DNA of 64,000 bases from Mycobacterium asiaticum. GTDB lineage: Bacteria; Actinomycetota; Actinomycetes; Mycobacteriales; Mycobacteriaceae. A program made the position numbers and the translations under genes. The stretch spans positions 62,001 through 126,000 of the forward strand of contig NZ_LZLS01000197.1 of NCBI RefSeq assembly GCF_001673365.1. Reading direction: 5' to 3'. Position 1 is the first letter of the stretch; every line of letters starts with the position of its first letter. Below the pieces are notes generated by a model. The model did not search any database and was not told the origin of the DNA. It was given only the letters and a program-made list of their open reading frames with translations. Below, in pieces: positions 7,393 through 15,761 of the stretch.

Positions 7393-8751
7393 ATGTCGTG
7401 GTTTGCCGCCGGACCAGAGGCTATGGCCTCTGCGGCGGGCCACCTGGCCGGCATCGGATCCAATATCGCCGAATCCAACGTGGCCGCGGCCCTGCAAACG
7501 GCCGGTTTGCCGGCGGCCGCGGCGGACCAGGTTTCGGCGGCCATCGCGGCGTTCTGGGGCGCGCACTCGCAGGGCTACCAACAGATCAGCGCTTCGATGT
7601 CGAGGTTCCACGAGCAATACGTGGCGGCGCTGACTGGCAGCGGAGCCAGCTACGCAGCCGCCGAGGTCGTCGCCGCGGGCCCGTTGCAGGACCTGTTCAA
7701 CGCCATCAACGCACCCGTCCGGCAACTGCTGGGCCGCCCGCTGATCGGCGACGGCGCTGACGGCGTGACGAACGCGGCCGGTATCGGGACGGCCGGAGAG
7801 GCCGGCGGACTCCTGTTCGGCAACGGCGGGCGCGGCGGCAACAGCACAGCGGCCGGGGCCACTGGCGGAGCTGGCGGCGATGCAGGCCTACTCGGTAACG
7901 GCGGCGCCGGTGGCTCCGGTGGTGCCGCCACCGCGTTGACCGGCGGCACCGGCGGCAACGGCGGGGCGGGCGGCTGGCTGTACGGCAACGGTGGTGCCGG
8001 CGGTGCAGGCGGTGCGGCCACCGGGGCCCTGGTGAGCGGCGGCGGCGCCGGAGGCATCGGCGGTGATGCTCTCCTGTTCGGTAACGGCGGCATCGGTGGG
8101 GCCGGCGGAAACAGCCTCCTCGGGGGCAGTGGAGGTCCCGGCGGAAACGGCGGCAGCGCCGGCGCCCTGCTCGGCAACGGCGGTCTCGGCGGTGGCGGCG
8201 GCACGGGCAACATCTTCGGCGGTCAGGGCGGTGACGGCGGCCCGTCTGGCTTCGGGTTCGGCAATGGCGGCGGCGGGGGCGCCGGTGGTAATGGCAACAC
8301 GAACTTGGTCAGCTTCGGCGGCAATGGCGGCGGGGGCGGCCGCTCGGCGGTGATCTTCGGCTGGGCGGGCGACGGCGGCAACGGCGGTGCCGGTTTGTTC
8401 CAAACCATCAGCTCCGGCGGCAGCGGCGGCGAAGGCGGCGGCTCCGGGCTGCTCGGCTTCGCCGGCCACGGCGGCAACGGCGGCTCGGGTAGCGGATTTG
8501 GCGGCGCGGGCGGTCAGGGCGCGTTCATTCTCGGCAGCGGCGGGACCGGCGGAGCCGGCGGTGCGAGCATCGCCGTTGCCGTCGCCGGCGGTCAGGGCGG
8601 CGCCGGCGGAGACGCGCGTTTTATCGGCAACGGTGGCAACGGCGGGGCCGGCGGAACCAAGTTCGGCAACGCCGGCACGCCTGGTCAGGGCGGTGCCGGC
8701 GGCATCGGTGGCCTCATCGGCCTCAACGGCAGCCCGGGGCCCAGCGGCTGA
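7393..8751 (+). CDS. PE_PGRS family protein
   Basis: A 452-residue protein. The first ~110 residues form a PE domain that begins MSWFAAGPEAM and carries the type VII secretion motif YxxxE (YAAAE). A conserved linker (NAPVRQLLGRPLIGDGADG) then leads into more than 300 residues of Gly-Gly-X and Gly-Asn-Gly repeats (PGRS) to the end, with no C-terminal unique domain. The family is exported through ESX-5 and displayed on the mycomembrane or released. The ATG at 7393 is chosen because it gives the canonical PE N-terminus; the frame is open upstream to 7213 but overlaps the RNase Z gene. A PE-only paralogue follows. The H37Rv counterpart region holds PE24 (Rv2408, from memory). Confidence 0.9.
   Translation: MSWFAAGPEAMASAAGHLAGIGSNIAESNVAAALQTAGLPAAAADQVSAAIAAFWGAHSQGYQQISASMSRFHEQYVAALTGSGASYAAAEVVAAGPLQDLFNAINAPVRQLLGRPLIGDGADGVTNAAGIGTAGEAGGLLFGNGGRGGNSTAAGATGGAGGDAGLLGNGGAGGSGGAATALTGGTGGNGGAGGWLYGNGGAGGAGGAATGALVSGGGAGGIGGDALLFGNGGIGGAGGNSLLGGSGGPGGNGGSAGALLGNGGLGGGGGTGNIFGGQGGDGGPSGFGFGNGGGGGAGGNGNTNLVSFGGNGGGGGRSAVIFGWAGDGGNGGAGLFQTISSGGSGGEGGGSGLLGFAGHGGNGGSGSGFGGAGGQGAFILGSGGTGGAGGASIAVAVAGGQGGAGGDARFIGNGGNGGAGGTKFGNAGTPGQGGAGGIGGLIGLNGSPGPSG
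7800..8748 (+). repeat. PGRS GC-rich repeat tract
   Basis: Imperfect in-frame repeats of GGCGGCAACGGCGG-like units encode Gly-Gly-Ala and Gly-Gly-Asn triplets throughout the C-terminal two thirds of the PE_PGRS gene. Such tracts recombine and slip easily, and they generate the long spurious open frames seen on the other strand. Confidence 0.85.
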
Positions 8752-8820
8752 TCCGGTGCCGAATTACCAATTCGTGCATCGGCAGCCCTCCGCTAGGGGT
8801 AATAATTAGCGGGGCGAAGG

Positions 8821-8826
8821 TACGAT
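8821..8826 (+). promoter_or_regulatory. candidate -10 element of the PE gene
   Basis: TACGAT inside GGTACGATC, 42 bp before the ATG at 8869. It is identical to the candidate element in front of the preceding PE_PGRS gene, as expected if the two genes arose by duplication. Confidence 0.4.
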
Positions 8827-8868
8827 CTTTTGATTCGTGTCCGCCGTCAGTTGACTTAAGGTTGCCGG

Positions 8869-9219
8869 ATGTCGTGGTTTTCCGCAGGACCAGCGGCGAT
8901 GGCGGCTGCGGCGAACAACCTGGCCGGTATCGGATCGACAATCGCCGAATCCAACGCCGCCGCGGCCCAGCACACGGCCGGCGTGCCGGCGGCCGCAGCC
9001 GATCAGGTGTCCGCCGTGGTGGCGGCGTTCTGGGGTGCGCACGCGCAGGGCTACCAGCAGATCAGCGAGCAGATGTCGGCGTTCCACGAACAGTTCGTCC
9101 AAGGTGTGACCGGCGCTGGATCGGCATACGCCAACGCCGAAGCGGCCGCCGCATCGGGGCTGCGGGATACGTTGAACGCGATCAATGCGCCCGCGCGAGG
9201 ACTGCTGGGCGGTCCGTAG
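8869..9219 (+). CDS. PE family protein lacking a C-terminal extension
   Basis: A 116-residue protein that is essentially a bare PE domain, starting MSWFSAGPAAM with the secretion motif YANAE. It is closely similar to the PE domain of the upstream PE_PGRS: AFWGAHAQGYQQIS here and AFWGAHSQGYQQIS there. It stops at LLGGP, exactly where the paralogue continues into its PGRS linker (LLGRPLIGDG). PE-only proteins usually pair with a PPE partner, yet no PPE gene is adjacent. It may be a truncated PE_PGRS that has lost its repeat region, or a functional short PE. Secretion by ESX-5 is inferred from the motif. Confidence 0.85.
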   Translation: MSWFSAGPAAMAAAANNLAGIGSTIAESNAAAAQHTAGVPAAAADQVSAVVAAFWGAHAQGYQQISEQMSAFHEQFVQGVTGAGSAYANAEAAAASGLRDTLNAINAPARGLLGGP

Positions 9220-9243
9220 GGCTGAGCGGCGCCAAAGCGCCTT

Positions 9244-10083
9244 TCATGCGAGCCGAGTGATCTCCACTTCGACATCGAGGTCGGTCGCCCCCAGCCCCGA
9301 GTAGATGCCCTTCAGCGGCGACACGTCGGCGTAGTCACGGCCGACCCCCACACTGATGTACTGCTCGGTGATCTCGGTGTCGTTGGTGGGGTCGTAGTTC
9401 AACCAGCCACCGACCCACGCCTGTATCCAGGCGTGACTGCGGCCCTCGACTACTTTGCCAATCACCGCGTCGGCCTTGGGGTGCAGATACCCGGAGACGT
9501 AGCGGCCGGGAATTCCCATGCTGCGCAACAAGATCAGGGTCAAGTGAGCAAAATCCTGGCACACACCCTTACCCTGCTCCAGCGCATCCAGGCCCGAAGA
9601 TTGCACACCGGTGGTACCCGGCAGGTAATCCAACTCGTTGCGCGCCCAGCGCGCCGCCGCCACGACCGCCTCGCCGGGCTCATGGTTCTTGATGATCCGC
9701 TTGCCCACGGCGCTAACACGTTTGCTGGCAGGCGTGTAGTCGGTGGGCCGCAGCACCTCGTCGAAGCGATCGATGACGGCGATCGACTCCAGCTCTTCCC
9801 AATTGGTCTTCTCGATCGGAAACTCCGGGCGCTCAGTTTCGACCACCGACGACGATGTCACGGTCAGCTCGGCATGGGGCGCATGCAGGTCGAACGCGGT
9901 GACCGCCGTCCCCCAGTAGTCGATGTAGCGGTAGGACCGGGTGGCGGGAATGGTTTCCACACGGTTGAGCACGACATTCTGACGGGTGTTGGACCGCGGC
10001 GTCAGCCGAGCTTCGTTGTAGGACGCGGTCACTGGCGATTGGTAGGCATACCCGGTGGTGTGCACCACCCGCATCCGCCACAT
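9244..10083 (-). CDS. transglutaminase-like cysteine peptidase-fold protein (Rv2409c type)
   Basis: A 279-residue protein with an N-terminal bacterial transglutaminase-like domain (RVVHTTGYAYQSPV) followed by the papain-like catalytic core. The triad is visible: Cys in GKGVCQDFAH, His in RSHAWIQAW and Asp in NYDPTND. It is the last gene of a three-gene operon with the alpha-E and circularly permuted ATP-grasp genes; its ATG overlaps the previous stop as TGATG. This trio is widely conserved in bacteria and thought to make or process a peptide-like product, but no chemistry is established. It is predicted to be cytoplasmic, with no signal peptide. Confidence 0.88.
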   Translation of the reverse strand: MWRMRVVHTTGYAYQSPVTASYNEARLTPRSNTRQNVVLNRVETIPATRSYRYIDYWGTAVTAFDLHAPHAELTVTSSSVVETERPEFPIEKTNWEELESIAVIDRFDEVLRPTDYTPASKRVSAVGKRIIKNHEPGEAVVAAARWARNELDYLPGTTGVQSSGLDALEQGKGVCQDFAHLTLILLRSMGIPGRYVSGYLHPKADAVIGKVVEGRSHAWIQAWVGGWLNYDPTNDTEITEQYISVGVGRDYADVSPLKGIYSGLGATDLDVEVEITRLA

Positions 10084-11069
10084 CAGGCTTCACCTCGATT
10101 CTCAAGACTGTCGATCAATGCTCCGCGCTGTCGCGCATCCGTCCACGCCACCCACGGCGCGGCGTGGAAATACTGCAGTGCCAACGCATCTCCGACGTCG
10201 CGGCAGGTCCGTTGCAGGCCGGCCAGGCGATGCTCCAGCGTTTCCAGCAGCACCCCGGGCTGGACGAACTCCAGTTCGCTGCGCGCCTGTCCGAGCAGTC
10301 GCTGCGCTTCGGTGGTCGCCCCGATGCGGCTCTGTGGGTTGTGCAGCAACTCTTCGAGATTGTGCTCGGCCAACTTCAGCGAGTAGAACACCGAACGCGG
10401 AAACAGCCGGTCCAGCAACATGAATTCGACCACTCGGCCGGCATCCAACGCTCCCCGGTAGGTGCGCAGATAGGTGTCGTGCGCACCTGCTGAACGCAGC
10501 AGCGTCACCCACGCCGGAGACGAGGCGCTGTCCCCCACCCGCGACAACAACAGGCGCACCGTCATATCGACCCGCTCGATCGCGCGACCCAGCACCATGA
10601 AGCGGTAGCCGTCGTCGCGGGACAGCGTGGAGTCGGCCAAACCGGCGAACATCGCGGCACGTCCCTCGATAAATGCCAGAAACTCATGCGGCCCAAGGCG
10701 TTTGGCGGCACGCTCACGCTCGGGCAGGGCGTGGTAGGTGGTGTTGATGCACTCCCAGGTTTCGCTGGACGTGACTTCCCTTGCCGACCTTGCGTTTTCC
10801 CGCGCCGCCGAAATCGCGGCGACGATCGAACAGCCGCCCTCGGTGTTGGGTTTGAACGCCACCAGGTCCGTCAACGACCACACGTCGAGCCGGTGCTCGG
10901 GCGGTGCGATGCCCAGCACCTTCAGCAGCAGCCGAGACGCCTGGTCGGGGTCGACGCTGGAGTCCTCGAGCAAGTGGTGAACGGCGACATCGAGAATGCG
11001 GGCCGTGTCGTCGGCGCGCTCGACGTAACGACCGATCCAGTACAGCGCTTCGGCATTGCGGGCAAGCAT
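10083..11069 (-). CDS. alpha-E domain protein (Rv2410c type)
   Basis: A 328-residue, mainly helical protein of the alpha-E (DUF403) family, beginning MLARNAEALYWIGRYVERAD, which is the family's typical N-terminus. There is no catalytic motif that I can name. Members occur almost always beside circularly permuted ATP-grasp and transglutaminase-like genes, as here, sometimes fused to them. Start and stop overlap both neighbours (TGATG at each junction), so the three proteins should be made in fixed ratio and may form a complex. Function is unknown. Confidence 0.87.
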   Translation of the reverse strand: MLARNAEALYWIGRYVERADDTARILDVAVHHLLEDSSVDPDQASRLLLKVLGIAPPEHRLDVWSLTDLVAFKPNTEGGCSIVAAISAARENARSAREVTSSETWECINTTYHALPERERAAKRLGPHEFLAFIEGRAAMFAGLADSTLSRDDGYRFMVLGRAIERVDMTVRLLLSRVGDSASSPAWVTLLRSAGAHDTYLRTYRGALDAGRVVEFMLLDRLFPRSVFYSLKLAEHNLEELLHNPQSRIGATTEAQRLLGQARSELEFVQPGVLLETLEHRLAGLQRTCRDVGDALALQYFHAAPWVAWTDARQRGALIDSLENRGEA

Positions 11070-12757
11070 CAGCGACCCGCCTTCTGCTGTTGCTGCTGTT
11101 GTTTTTGTTCCTGTGGAGGCGGATCGACCAGCGGTTCGCGCGGCTGCTGTATCGGCTGCGCCGGCAGAACGGTGTCGGGGTGCTGCTCGGGCACTGGTCT
11201 CGGCAGCGACCGCACCACCTGGGCGCGACCCAACTCGCGGGCGTCCTCAGACGTGCGCGGCGCCAGCACCCAGGTGTCCTTGGACCCGCCGCCCTGGCTG
11301 GAGTTCACCACCCGGGAGCCCTCCACCAGAGCGGTGCGGGTCAGCCCGCCGGGCAACACCCACACCTGGTTGCCGTCGTTGACCGCGAACGGCCTCAGGT
11401 CGACGTAGCGCGGCGCGAGGTTGCCCTCGATGCGGGTCGGCACCGTCGACAGCTCCATCATCGGCTGCGCGATCCAGCTACGCGGATCTTCGCGAATCTT
11501 CTTGCTGATCGCGGCCAGTTCCTTCTCCGAAGCTTCCGGGCCGAACACGATGCCGTAGCCGCCGGACCCCTCGACCGGCTTGATCACCAGCTCGCCGACC
11601 CGGTCGAGCACCTCCTCGCGTTCCTCGTCGAGCCAGCAGCGATAGGTGTCCACGTTGGCCAGCAGGGGTTTCTCGCCGAGGTAGTACTCGATGATGGTGG
11701 GCACATAGGTGTAGACGAGCTTGTCGTCGCCGACGCCGTTGCCGATCGAGCTGGAGATGACGACGTTGCCGGCGCGCGCGGCGTTGACCAGCCCGGCCAC
11801 CCCGAGCACCGAATCCGCCCGGAACTGCAGCGGGTCCAGGAACGCGTCGTCGATGCGTCGGTAGATGACGTCGACCTGGCGTTCACCCTCGGTGGTGCGC
11901 ATGTAGACCTGGTTGTCACGGCAGAACAGGTCACGGCCCTCGACCAGCTCGACGCCCATTTGCCGGGCCAGCAGCGAATGCTCGAAGTACGCGGAGTTGT
12001 AGACCCCGGGGGTAAGCACCACGACAGTGGGGTCGGCTTCGTTGGTGGCCGCCGAATTGCGCAATGCCCGCAACAGATGCGAGGAGTAGTCGTCGACGGT
12101 GCGCACCCGGTGGGTGGCGAAAAGGTTGGGGAAAACCCGCGCCATGGTGCGCCGGTTCTCCATCACGTAGGACACTCCCGAGGGCGAGCGCAGATTGTCT
12201 TCCAGAACCCGGAAGTCGCCCTTCTCGTCGCGGATCAGGTCGATACCGGCGACGTGAATCCGCACCCCGTTGGGCGGCACGATTCCCACGGCTTCCCGAT
12301 GAAAGTGCTCGCAGGAGGTGATCAACCGACGCGGGATGACGCCGTCGCGCAGGATCTCCTGGTCCCCGTAGATGTCGTCGAGGTACATCTCCAGGGCCTT
12401 CACCCGCTGGGTGATGCCACGTTCCAGGCGAGTCCATTCGGCGGCCGAAATAACCCGTGGAACCAGGTCCAGTGGGAACGGCCGCTCCTTGCCGGACAGG
12501 GAGAACGTGATGCCCTGGTCGATGAACGCCCGGCCCAGCGCGTCGGCCCGGCCCTTGAGTTCTGAGGCGTCGGTGGGCGCCAATTCGGCGTAGATGCCCT
12601 TATAGGGCCCGCGTACGTTGCCCTGGGCGTCGAACATCTCGTCGAAGGCGTTCGCGTAGGCATCTGAGGTGTTGTAGCCCTCGAAAATGCGCTCGGAACG
12701 GGCGCGCGACCGCTGTCTAGCTGCGTCGATCTGGCTCGGAAGACTCACCTGTGTCAT
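11069..12757 (-). CDS. circularly permuted ATP-grasp protein (Rv2411c type)
   Basis: A 562-residue protein of the DUF404/DUF407 circularly permuted ATP-grasp group. It shows GIVPPNGVRIHVAG, then the ATP-binding segment DFRVLEDNLRSPSGVSYV near residues 187-204, and VIKPVEGSGGYGIVFG near residues 391-406. ATP-grasp enzymes join carboxylates to amines or thiols; the substrate here is unknown. The C-terminal ~45 residues are low-complexity Pro/Gln and end in a run of six glutamines before KAGR. It is the first gene of the operon with the alpha-E and transglutaminase-like genes and is divergent from rpsT. Confidence 0.88.
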   Translation of the reverse strand: MTQVSLPSQIDAARQRSRARSERIFEGYNTSDAYANAFDEMFDAQGNVRGPYKGIYAELAPTDASELKGRADALGRAFIDQGITFSLSGKERPFPLDLVPRVISAAEWTRLERGITQRVKALEMYLDDIYGDQEILRDGVIPRRLITSCEHFHREAVGIVPPNGVRIHVAGIDLIRDEKGDFRVLEDNLRSPSGVSYVMENRRTMARVFPNLFATHRVRTVDDYSSHLLRALRNSAATNEADPTVVVLTPGVYNSAYFEHSLLARQMGVELVEGRDLFCRDNQVYMRTTEGERQVDVIYRRIDDAFLDPLQFRADSVLGVAGLVNAARAGNVVISSSIGNGVGDDKLVYTYVPTIIEYYLGEKPLLANVDTYRCWLDEEREEVLDRVGELVIKPVEGSGGYGIVFGPEASEKELAAISKKIREDPRSWIAQPMMELSTVPTRIEGNLAPRYVDLRPFAVNDGNQVWVLPGGLTRTALVEGSRVVNSSQGGGSKDTWVLAPRTSEDARELGRAQVVRSLPRPVPEQHPDTVLPAQPIQQPREPLVDPPPQEQKQQQQQQKAGR

Positions 12758-12822
12758 GCTGCCTCAATTCCCCCGCTCGGGCAGACCCAGAACTCCGCTT
12801 TTGGGCGAAAACGTAACCGACT

Positions 12823-12828
12823 GATAAC
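12823..12828 (+). promoter_or_regulatory. candidate -10 element of rpsT
   Basis: GATAAC, in the context TGATAACCT (extended -10 type), lies about 75 bp upstream of the rpsT GTG in the divergent intergenic region 12758-12901. No strong -35 is visible. Confidence 0.35.
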
Positions 12829-12901
12829 CTGGGCAGTCGCTGTCGGGATGCACGGGTACCCCGAGCAAAGCCAATTCGAAACGAACTGAGGAACTACACG
12901 C

Positions 12902-13165
12902 GTGGCCAACATCAAGTCGCAGCAGAAGCGCAACCGCACTAACGAGCGGGCCCGGCTGCGCAACAAGTCGGTGAAGTCTTCGCTCCGTACGGCTATCCGC
13001 GCGTTCCGGGAGGCCGCTCACGCCGGCGAGAAGGACAAGGCGGCCGAGCTGCTGGTGTCGACCAGCCGGAAGCTGGACAAAGCCGCAAGCAAAGGTGTGA
13101 TCCACAAGAACCAGGCCGCCAACAAGAAGTCGGCCCTGGCGCACGCTTTGAACAAGCTGGGCTGA
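12902..13165 (+). CDS. rpsT: 30S ribosomal protein S20 (bS20)
   Basis: An 87-residue, very basic protein starting VANIKSQQKRNRTNE, the standard bS20 N-terminus. It has the conserved AANKKSALAHALNKL at the C-terminus. It binds 16S rRNA early in 30S assembly. The start is the GTG at 12902 with GAGGAAC upstream. The gene is monocistronic: divergent from the ATP-grasp operon and convergent with holA, whose stop is 18 bp away. Length agrees with the family norm of about 86-88 residues. Confidence 0.97.
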   Translation: MANIKSQQKRNRTNERARLRNKSVKSSLRTAIRAFREAAHAGEKDKAAELLVSTSRKLDKAASKGVIHKNQAANKKSALAHALNKLG

Positions 13166-13183
13166 CCGCCCAGCTTTCGCCGG

Positions 13184-14167
13184 TTAATCCCCGGCCAGCT
13201 CCGCCACCTGCCGCACCGCGGATTCCAACGCGTAGTCCGCATCCACCACCGCACCCTTGACGTTCGCATTGAGCGTGGCTACCAGCCGTGACGCGTGGGC
13301 CAACCGCTCCCGCGACCATCGCCGTGCTTGTTTCTGGGCCTTCTGTACCCGCCAGGGCGGCATCTTCAGCTGCCCCGCCAGCCGGTAGGGGTCGCCGGAC
13401 AACGGCATCACCAGGCCGATCGTGTGGATGGCTTCGGCCAGTGCGTCGGCCAGCACCACCAGGGGCTCACCGCGCATCATCGCCCACCGCAACGCCTCCG
13501 CAGCCCCAGCGACATCCCCCACGACGGCCTTGTCGGCGATGTCAAAGCCCTTCACCTCGGCTTTTCCGCTGTGGTAGCGGCGCACCGCGGCGGCATTCAC
13601 TTCCCCGCCGGTATCGGCGACCAGCTGTGAACAGGCCGAGGCGAGTTCCCGGATATCGGAGCCCACGGCGTCCAGCAGCGCCCGGACGGTGTCCTCGCCG
13701 ACTTTGACCTGGAGTGATCGAAACTCGCCCCGGACGAAATCGCTGCGTTCGCTGGCCTTGGTGATCCGGGCACAGGGATGCACTTGCGCCCCCAGTGACC
13801 GCAACTCGCCGGCCAGTGCCTTGGCGCGCCCGCCACCGGAGTGCACCACCACCAGGACCGTTCCCGCGGGCAGGTCGGCGGCGGCCGATGCGACCAACGC
13901 CGCCGCGTCCTTGCCCGCCTCGCCGGCGGACTCGAGCACCACGATGCGCTCCTCGGCGAATAGCGAGGGGCTCAGCAGCTCGCTGAGCTCGTAGGTGCTG
14001 ACATCCCCAGCGCGCATCCGATTCACCGGTACGTCGGCTATTGCGGACTCGGTGATCGAGCCGGTGCCTGCCCGCTGCCTGGCTGATCGCAGGATCTGTG
14101 CGACTGCCCGCTCGATCAGCAGTTCTTCTTCCCCCAGCACCAGGTGCAACGACGAAGCCTCACTCAC
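13184..14167 (-). CDS. holA: DNA polymerase III delta subunit
   Basis: A 327-residue protein matching the HolA clamp-loader wrench (Rv2413c position). It opens the beta clamp and loads it on primed DNA together with tau/gamma and delta'. The N-terminal domain shows LHLVLGEEELL and SLFAEERIVVLE. The middle has the conserved SDIRELASACSQLV helix, and the C-terminal collar region has the LKMPPWRVQKAQKQARRW segment. Like other delta subunits it has no Walker motifs. It sits between rpsT and comEC, a conserved mycobacterial arrangement, with a hairpin separating it from comEC. Confidence 0.92.
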   Translation of the reverse strand: MSEASSLHLVLGEEELLIERAVAQILRSARQRAGTGSITESAIADVPVNRMRAGDVSTYELSELLSPSLFAEERIVVLESAGEAGKDAAALVASAAADLPAGTVLVVVHSGGGRAKALAGELRSLGAQVHPCARITKASERSDFVRGEFRSLQVKVGEDTVRALLDAVGSDIRELASACSQLVADTGGEVNAAAVRRYHSGKAEVKGFDIADKAVVGDVAGAAEALRWAMMRGEPLVVLADALAEAIHTIGLVMPLSGDPYRLAGQLKMPPWRVQKAQKQARRWSRERLAHASRLVATLNANVKGAVVDADYALESAVRQVAELAGD

Positions 14168-14231
14168 CCCAAGATGGTGTCATGCGGCCCCGACGTCCGC
14201 GCGTGGGAGCGTCGACTCGGCGCTGGCGGCA

Positions 14232-14261
14232 GCAAAAGTGCTAGTCCACTCGTACTTTTGC
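14232..14261 (-). terminator. hairpin downstream of comEC
   Basis: GCAAAAGTGC (14232-14241) and GTACTTTTGC (14252-14261) pair at 9 of 10 positions around a 10-nt loop. It lies 16 bp past the comEC stop on the minus strand and before the holA start, so it may end comEC transcription. Confidence 0.4.
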
Positions 14262-14276
14262 ACCCTGGACGCAGAC

Positions 14277-15761
14277 TCAACTGCGACAACATGCCCTTCG
14301 CCATGCCACGACAACCAGCACGGTGACGCCACCGACGACCAGGAATCCCGCAACACCTCGCGGCACCGCGACGCTGCCTCCGGGCACTGCGGCCGACCAG
14401 TGTGCGACGCGCAGCACCCACCACACCTCGGGACCGGTGAAACGGATCAGTAGCTGGCTGCCGGCCGGCCAGAACGGGGCCAGCACCGCCGCCGCACTGC
14501 CCAGCACCGTGATCGGCCCGACCACCGGCGTCGCAACCAGGTTGGCGACCACCGCCACCAGGCTGAACCGGCCGGAGATGGCGGCGATGAGCGGCGCGGT
14601 CACCAGCTGAGCTGCTCCCGCGACCGCGACCGCGTCGGCCATCGGCTTGGGCCAGCCCCGAACTACCAGTCCGCGCGACCACGTCGGCGCGACGACCACC
14701 AGCGCGGCGGTGGCCACCACCGACAGCGCGAAACCGAGGTCGACGGCCAGGTGCGGCGCCACGGCCAACAAGACCAACACCGTCGTTGCCAGCGCCGGAA
14801 TCGCTTGTCGCCGACGCGAAGTCAACATTGCCACCAATGCGATGGCGCCCATCACCGCGGCTCTCAACACACTGGGTGTCGGCTGTACCAGGACGACGAA
14901 GCCGGTCAGGGCCAGCCCGGCCAGCAGCACCGCCGCCCGCGGCCCGATCAGGTACGCCGACAGCAGCACGGCTGCGCACACGATGGTGACGTTGGCTCCG
15001 GACACCGCCATCAGATGCGTCATCCCCGCCGCCCGGAACTCGCCGCTGGTCCCGGTGCTGATCAGCGAGGTGTCGCCGAGTACCAATGCGGGCAGCATCG
15101 CGGCCTGATCGGCCGGCAACACCCGGTGCACCGCCGCCGTGAATTCCGTCCGGACAATATTCGCGGCCCGATGCACCGGCCCGGCGCGGCCCAGGGTTGG
15201 CTGTCCCGTCGCAGTGAGCACCGCGACCGTGAGATCGTGCCGGGTGGGACGAGAGATGCGCGCGGCAAACCGCACCGGCTGGCCAACGGTCAGCTCGTCG
15301 AAATCCGAGGTACGCGCGAAAACCGTTACCCGACCGGATATTTCGGTGTCCCGCAGCATCAGCAGGTTAGCCCGGAACATCAACCGACTGCTCCCGGCAG
15401 CTAGCGCGCTTTCAGTGGGTACCACCGTCACCGGCGCGCCGGTGCCGAATGCCGCCCTGATCGGGTGGTGAGCGACCTCGTCGGCGCGCAACGCGATCGC
15501 GAGCCCGTATCCGGTACCCACCAAACCCACCGCGAACAACCCGGCGCTGATCGCCGCCAGCCGCGCGGCCCGTCGGCGTCGCGCCCACCAGCACAGCGCA
15601 CCGCAAACGGCGACGATCACGACACAACACCCGGCCAATGTGCTCCCGATCGGTCGCAGCGTGCCCGCTGCCGTGACGAGCCAGCTGGCCAGCGCGGCGG
15701 GCACCAGCCGCACGTCCAGACGCTCTGGCGGCCCCGGCGTTGCTCCCGGGCACTTAGACAC
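14277..15761 (-). CDS. comEC: ComEC/Rec2-type membrane protein
   Basis: A polytopic membrane protein of about 494 residues if the GTG at 15761 is used; this start overlaps the end of comEA by 8 bp. The Competence domain is recognisable from LPALVLGDTSLIS and MTHLMAVSGANVTIVCA, followed by many hydrophobic helices. In competent bacteria ComEC forms the inner-membrane DNA channel. This protein ends after the membrane domain and lacks the C-terminal metallo-beta-lactamase nuclease domain, as I recall for its M. tuberculosis counterpart Rv2414c. DNA uptake in mycobacteria is not established, so the role is uncertain. The exact start is also uncertain. Confidence 0.87.
   Translation of the reverse strand: MSKCPGATPGPPERLDVRLVPAALASWLVTAAGTLRPIGSTLAGCCVVIVAVCGALCWWARRRRAARLAAISAGLFAVGLVGTGYGLAIALRADEVAHHPIRAAFGTGAPVTVVPTESALAAGSSRLMFRANLLMLRDTEISGRVTVFARTSDFDELTVGQPVRFAARISRPTRHDLTVAVLTATGQPTLGRAGPVHRAANIVRTEFTAAVHRVLPADQAAMLPALVLGDTSLISTGTSGEFRAAGMTHLMAVSGANVTIVCAAVLLSAYLIGPRAAVLLAGLALTGFVVLVQPTPSVLRAAVMGAIALVAMLTSRRRQAIPALATTVLVLLAVAPHLAVDLGFALSVVATAALVVVAPTWSRGLVVRGWPKPMADAVAVAGAAQLVTAPLIAAISGRFSLVAVVANLVATPVVGPITVLGSAAAVLAPFWPAGSQLLIRFTGPEVWWVLRVAHWSAAVPGGSVAVPRGVAGFLVVGGVTVLVVVAWRRACCRS

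Noticed and set aside
7800..8748. CRISPR-like periodic repeats
   Set aside because: The periodicity is in-frame Gly-Gly-X coding repeats of a PGRS tract with no conserved repeat/spacer structure.
10904..12565. A 553-codon plus-strand frame opposite the ATP-grasp gene
   Set aside because: The minus-strand gene has clear ATP-grasp motifs and a well-ordered operon; the plus frame has no domain and no ribosome-binding site.
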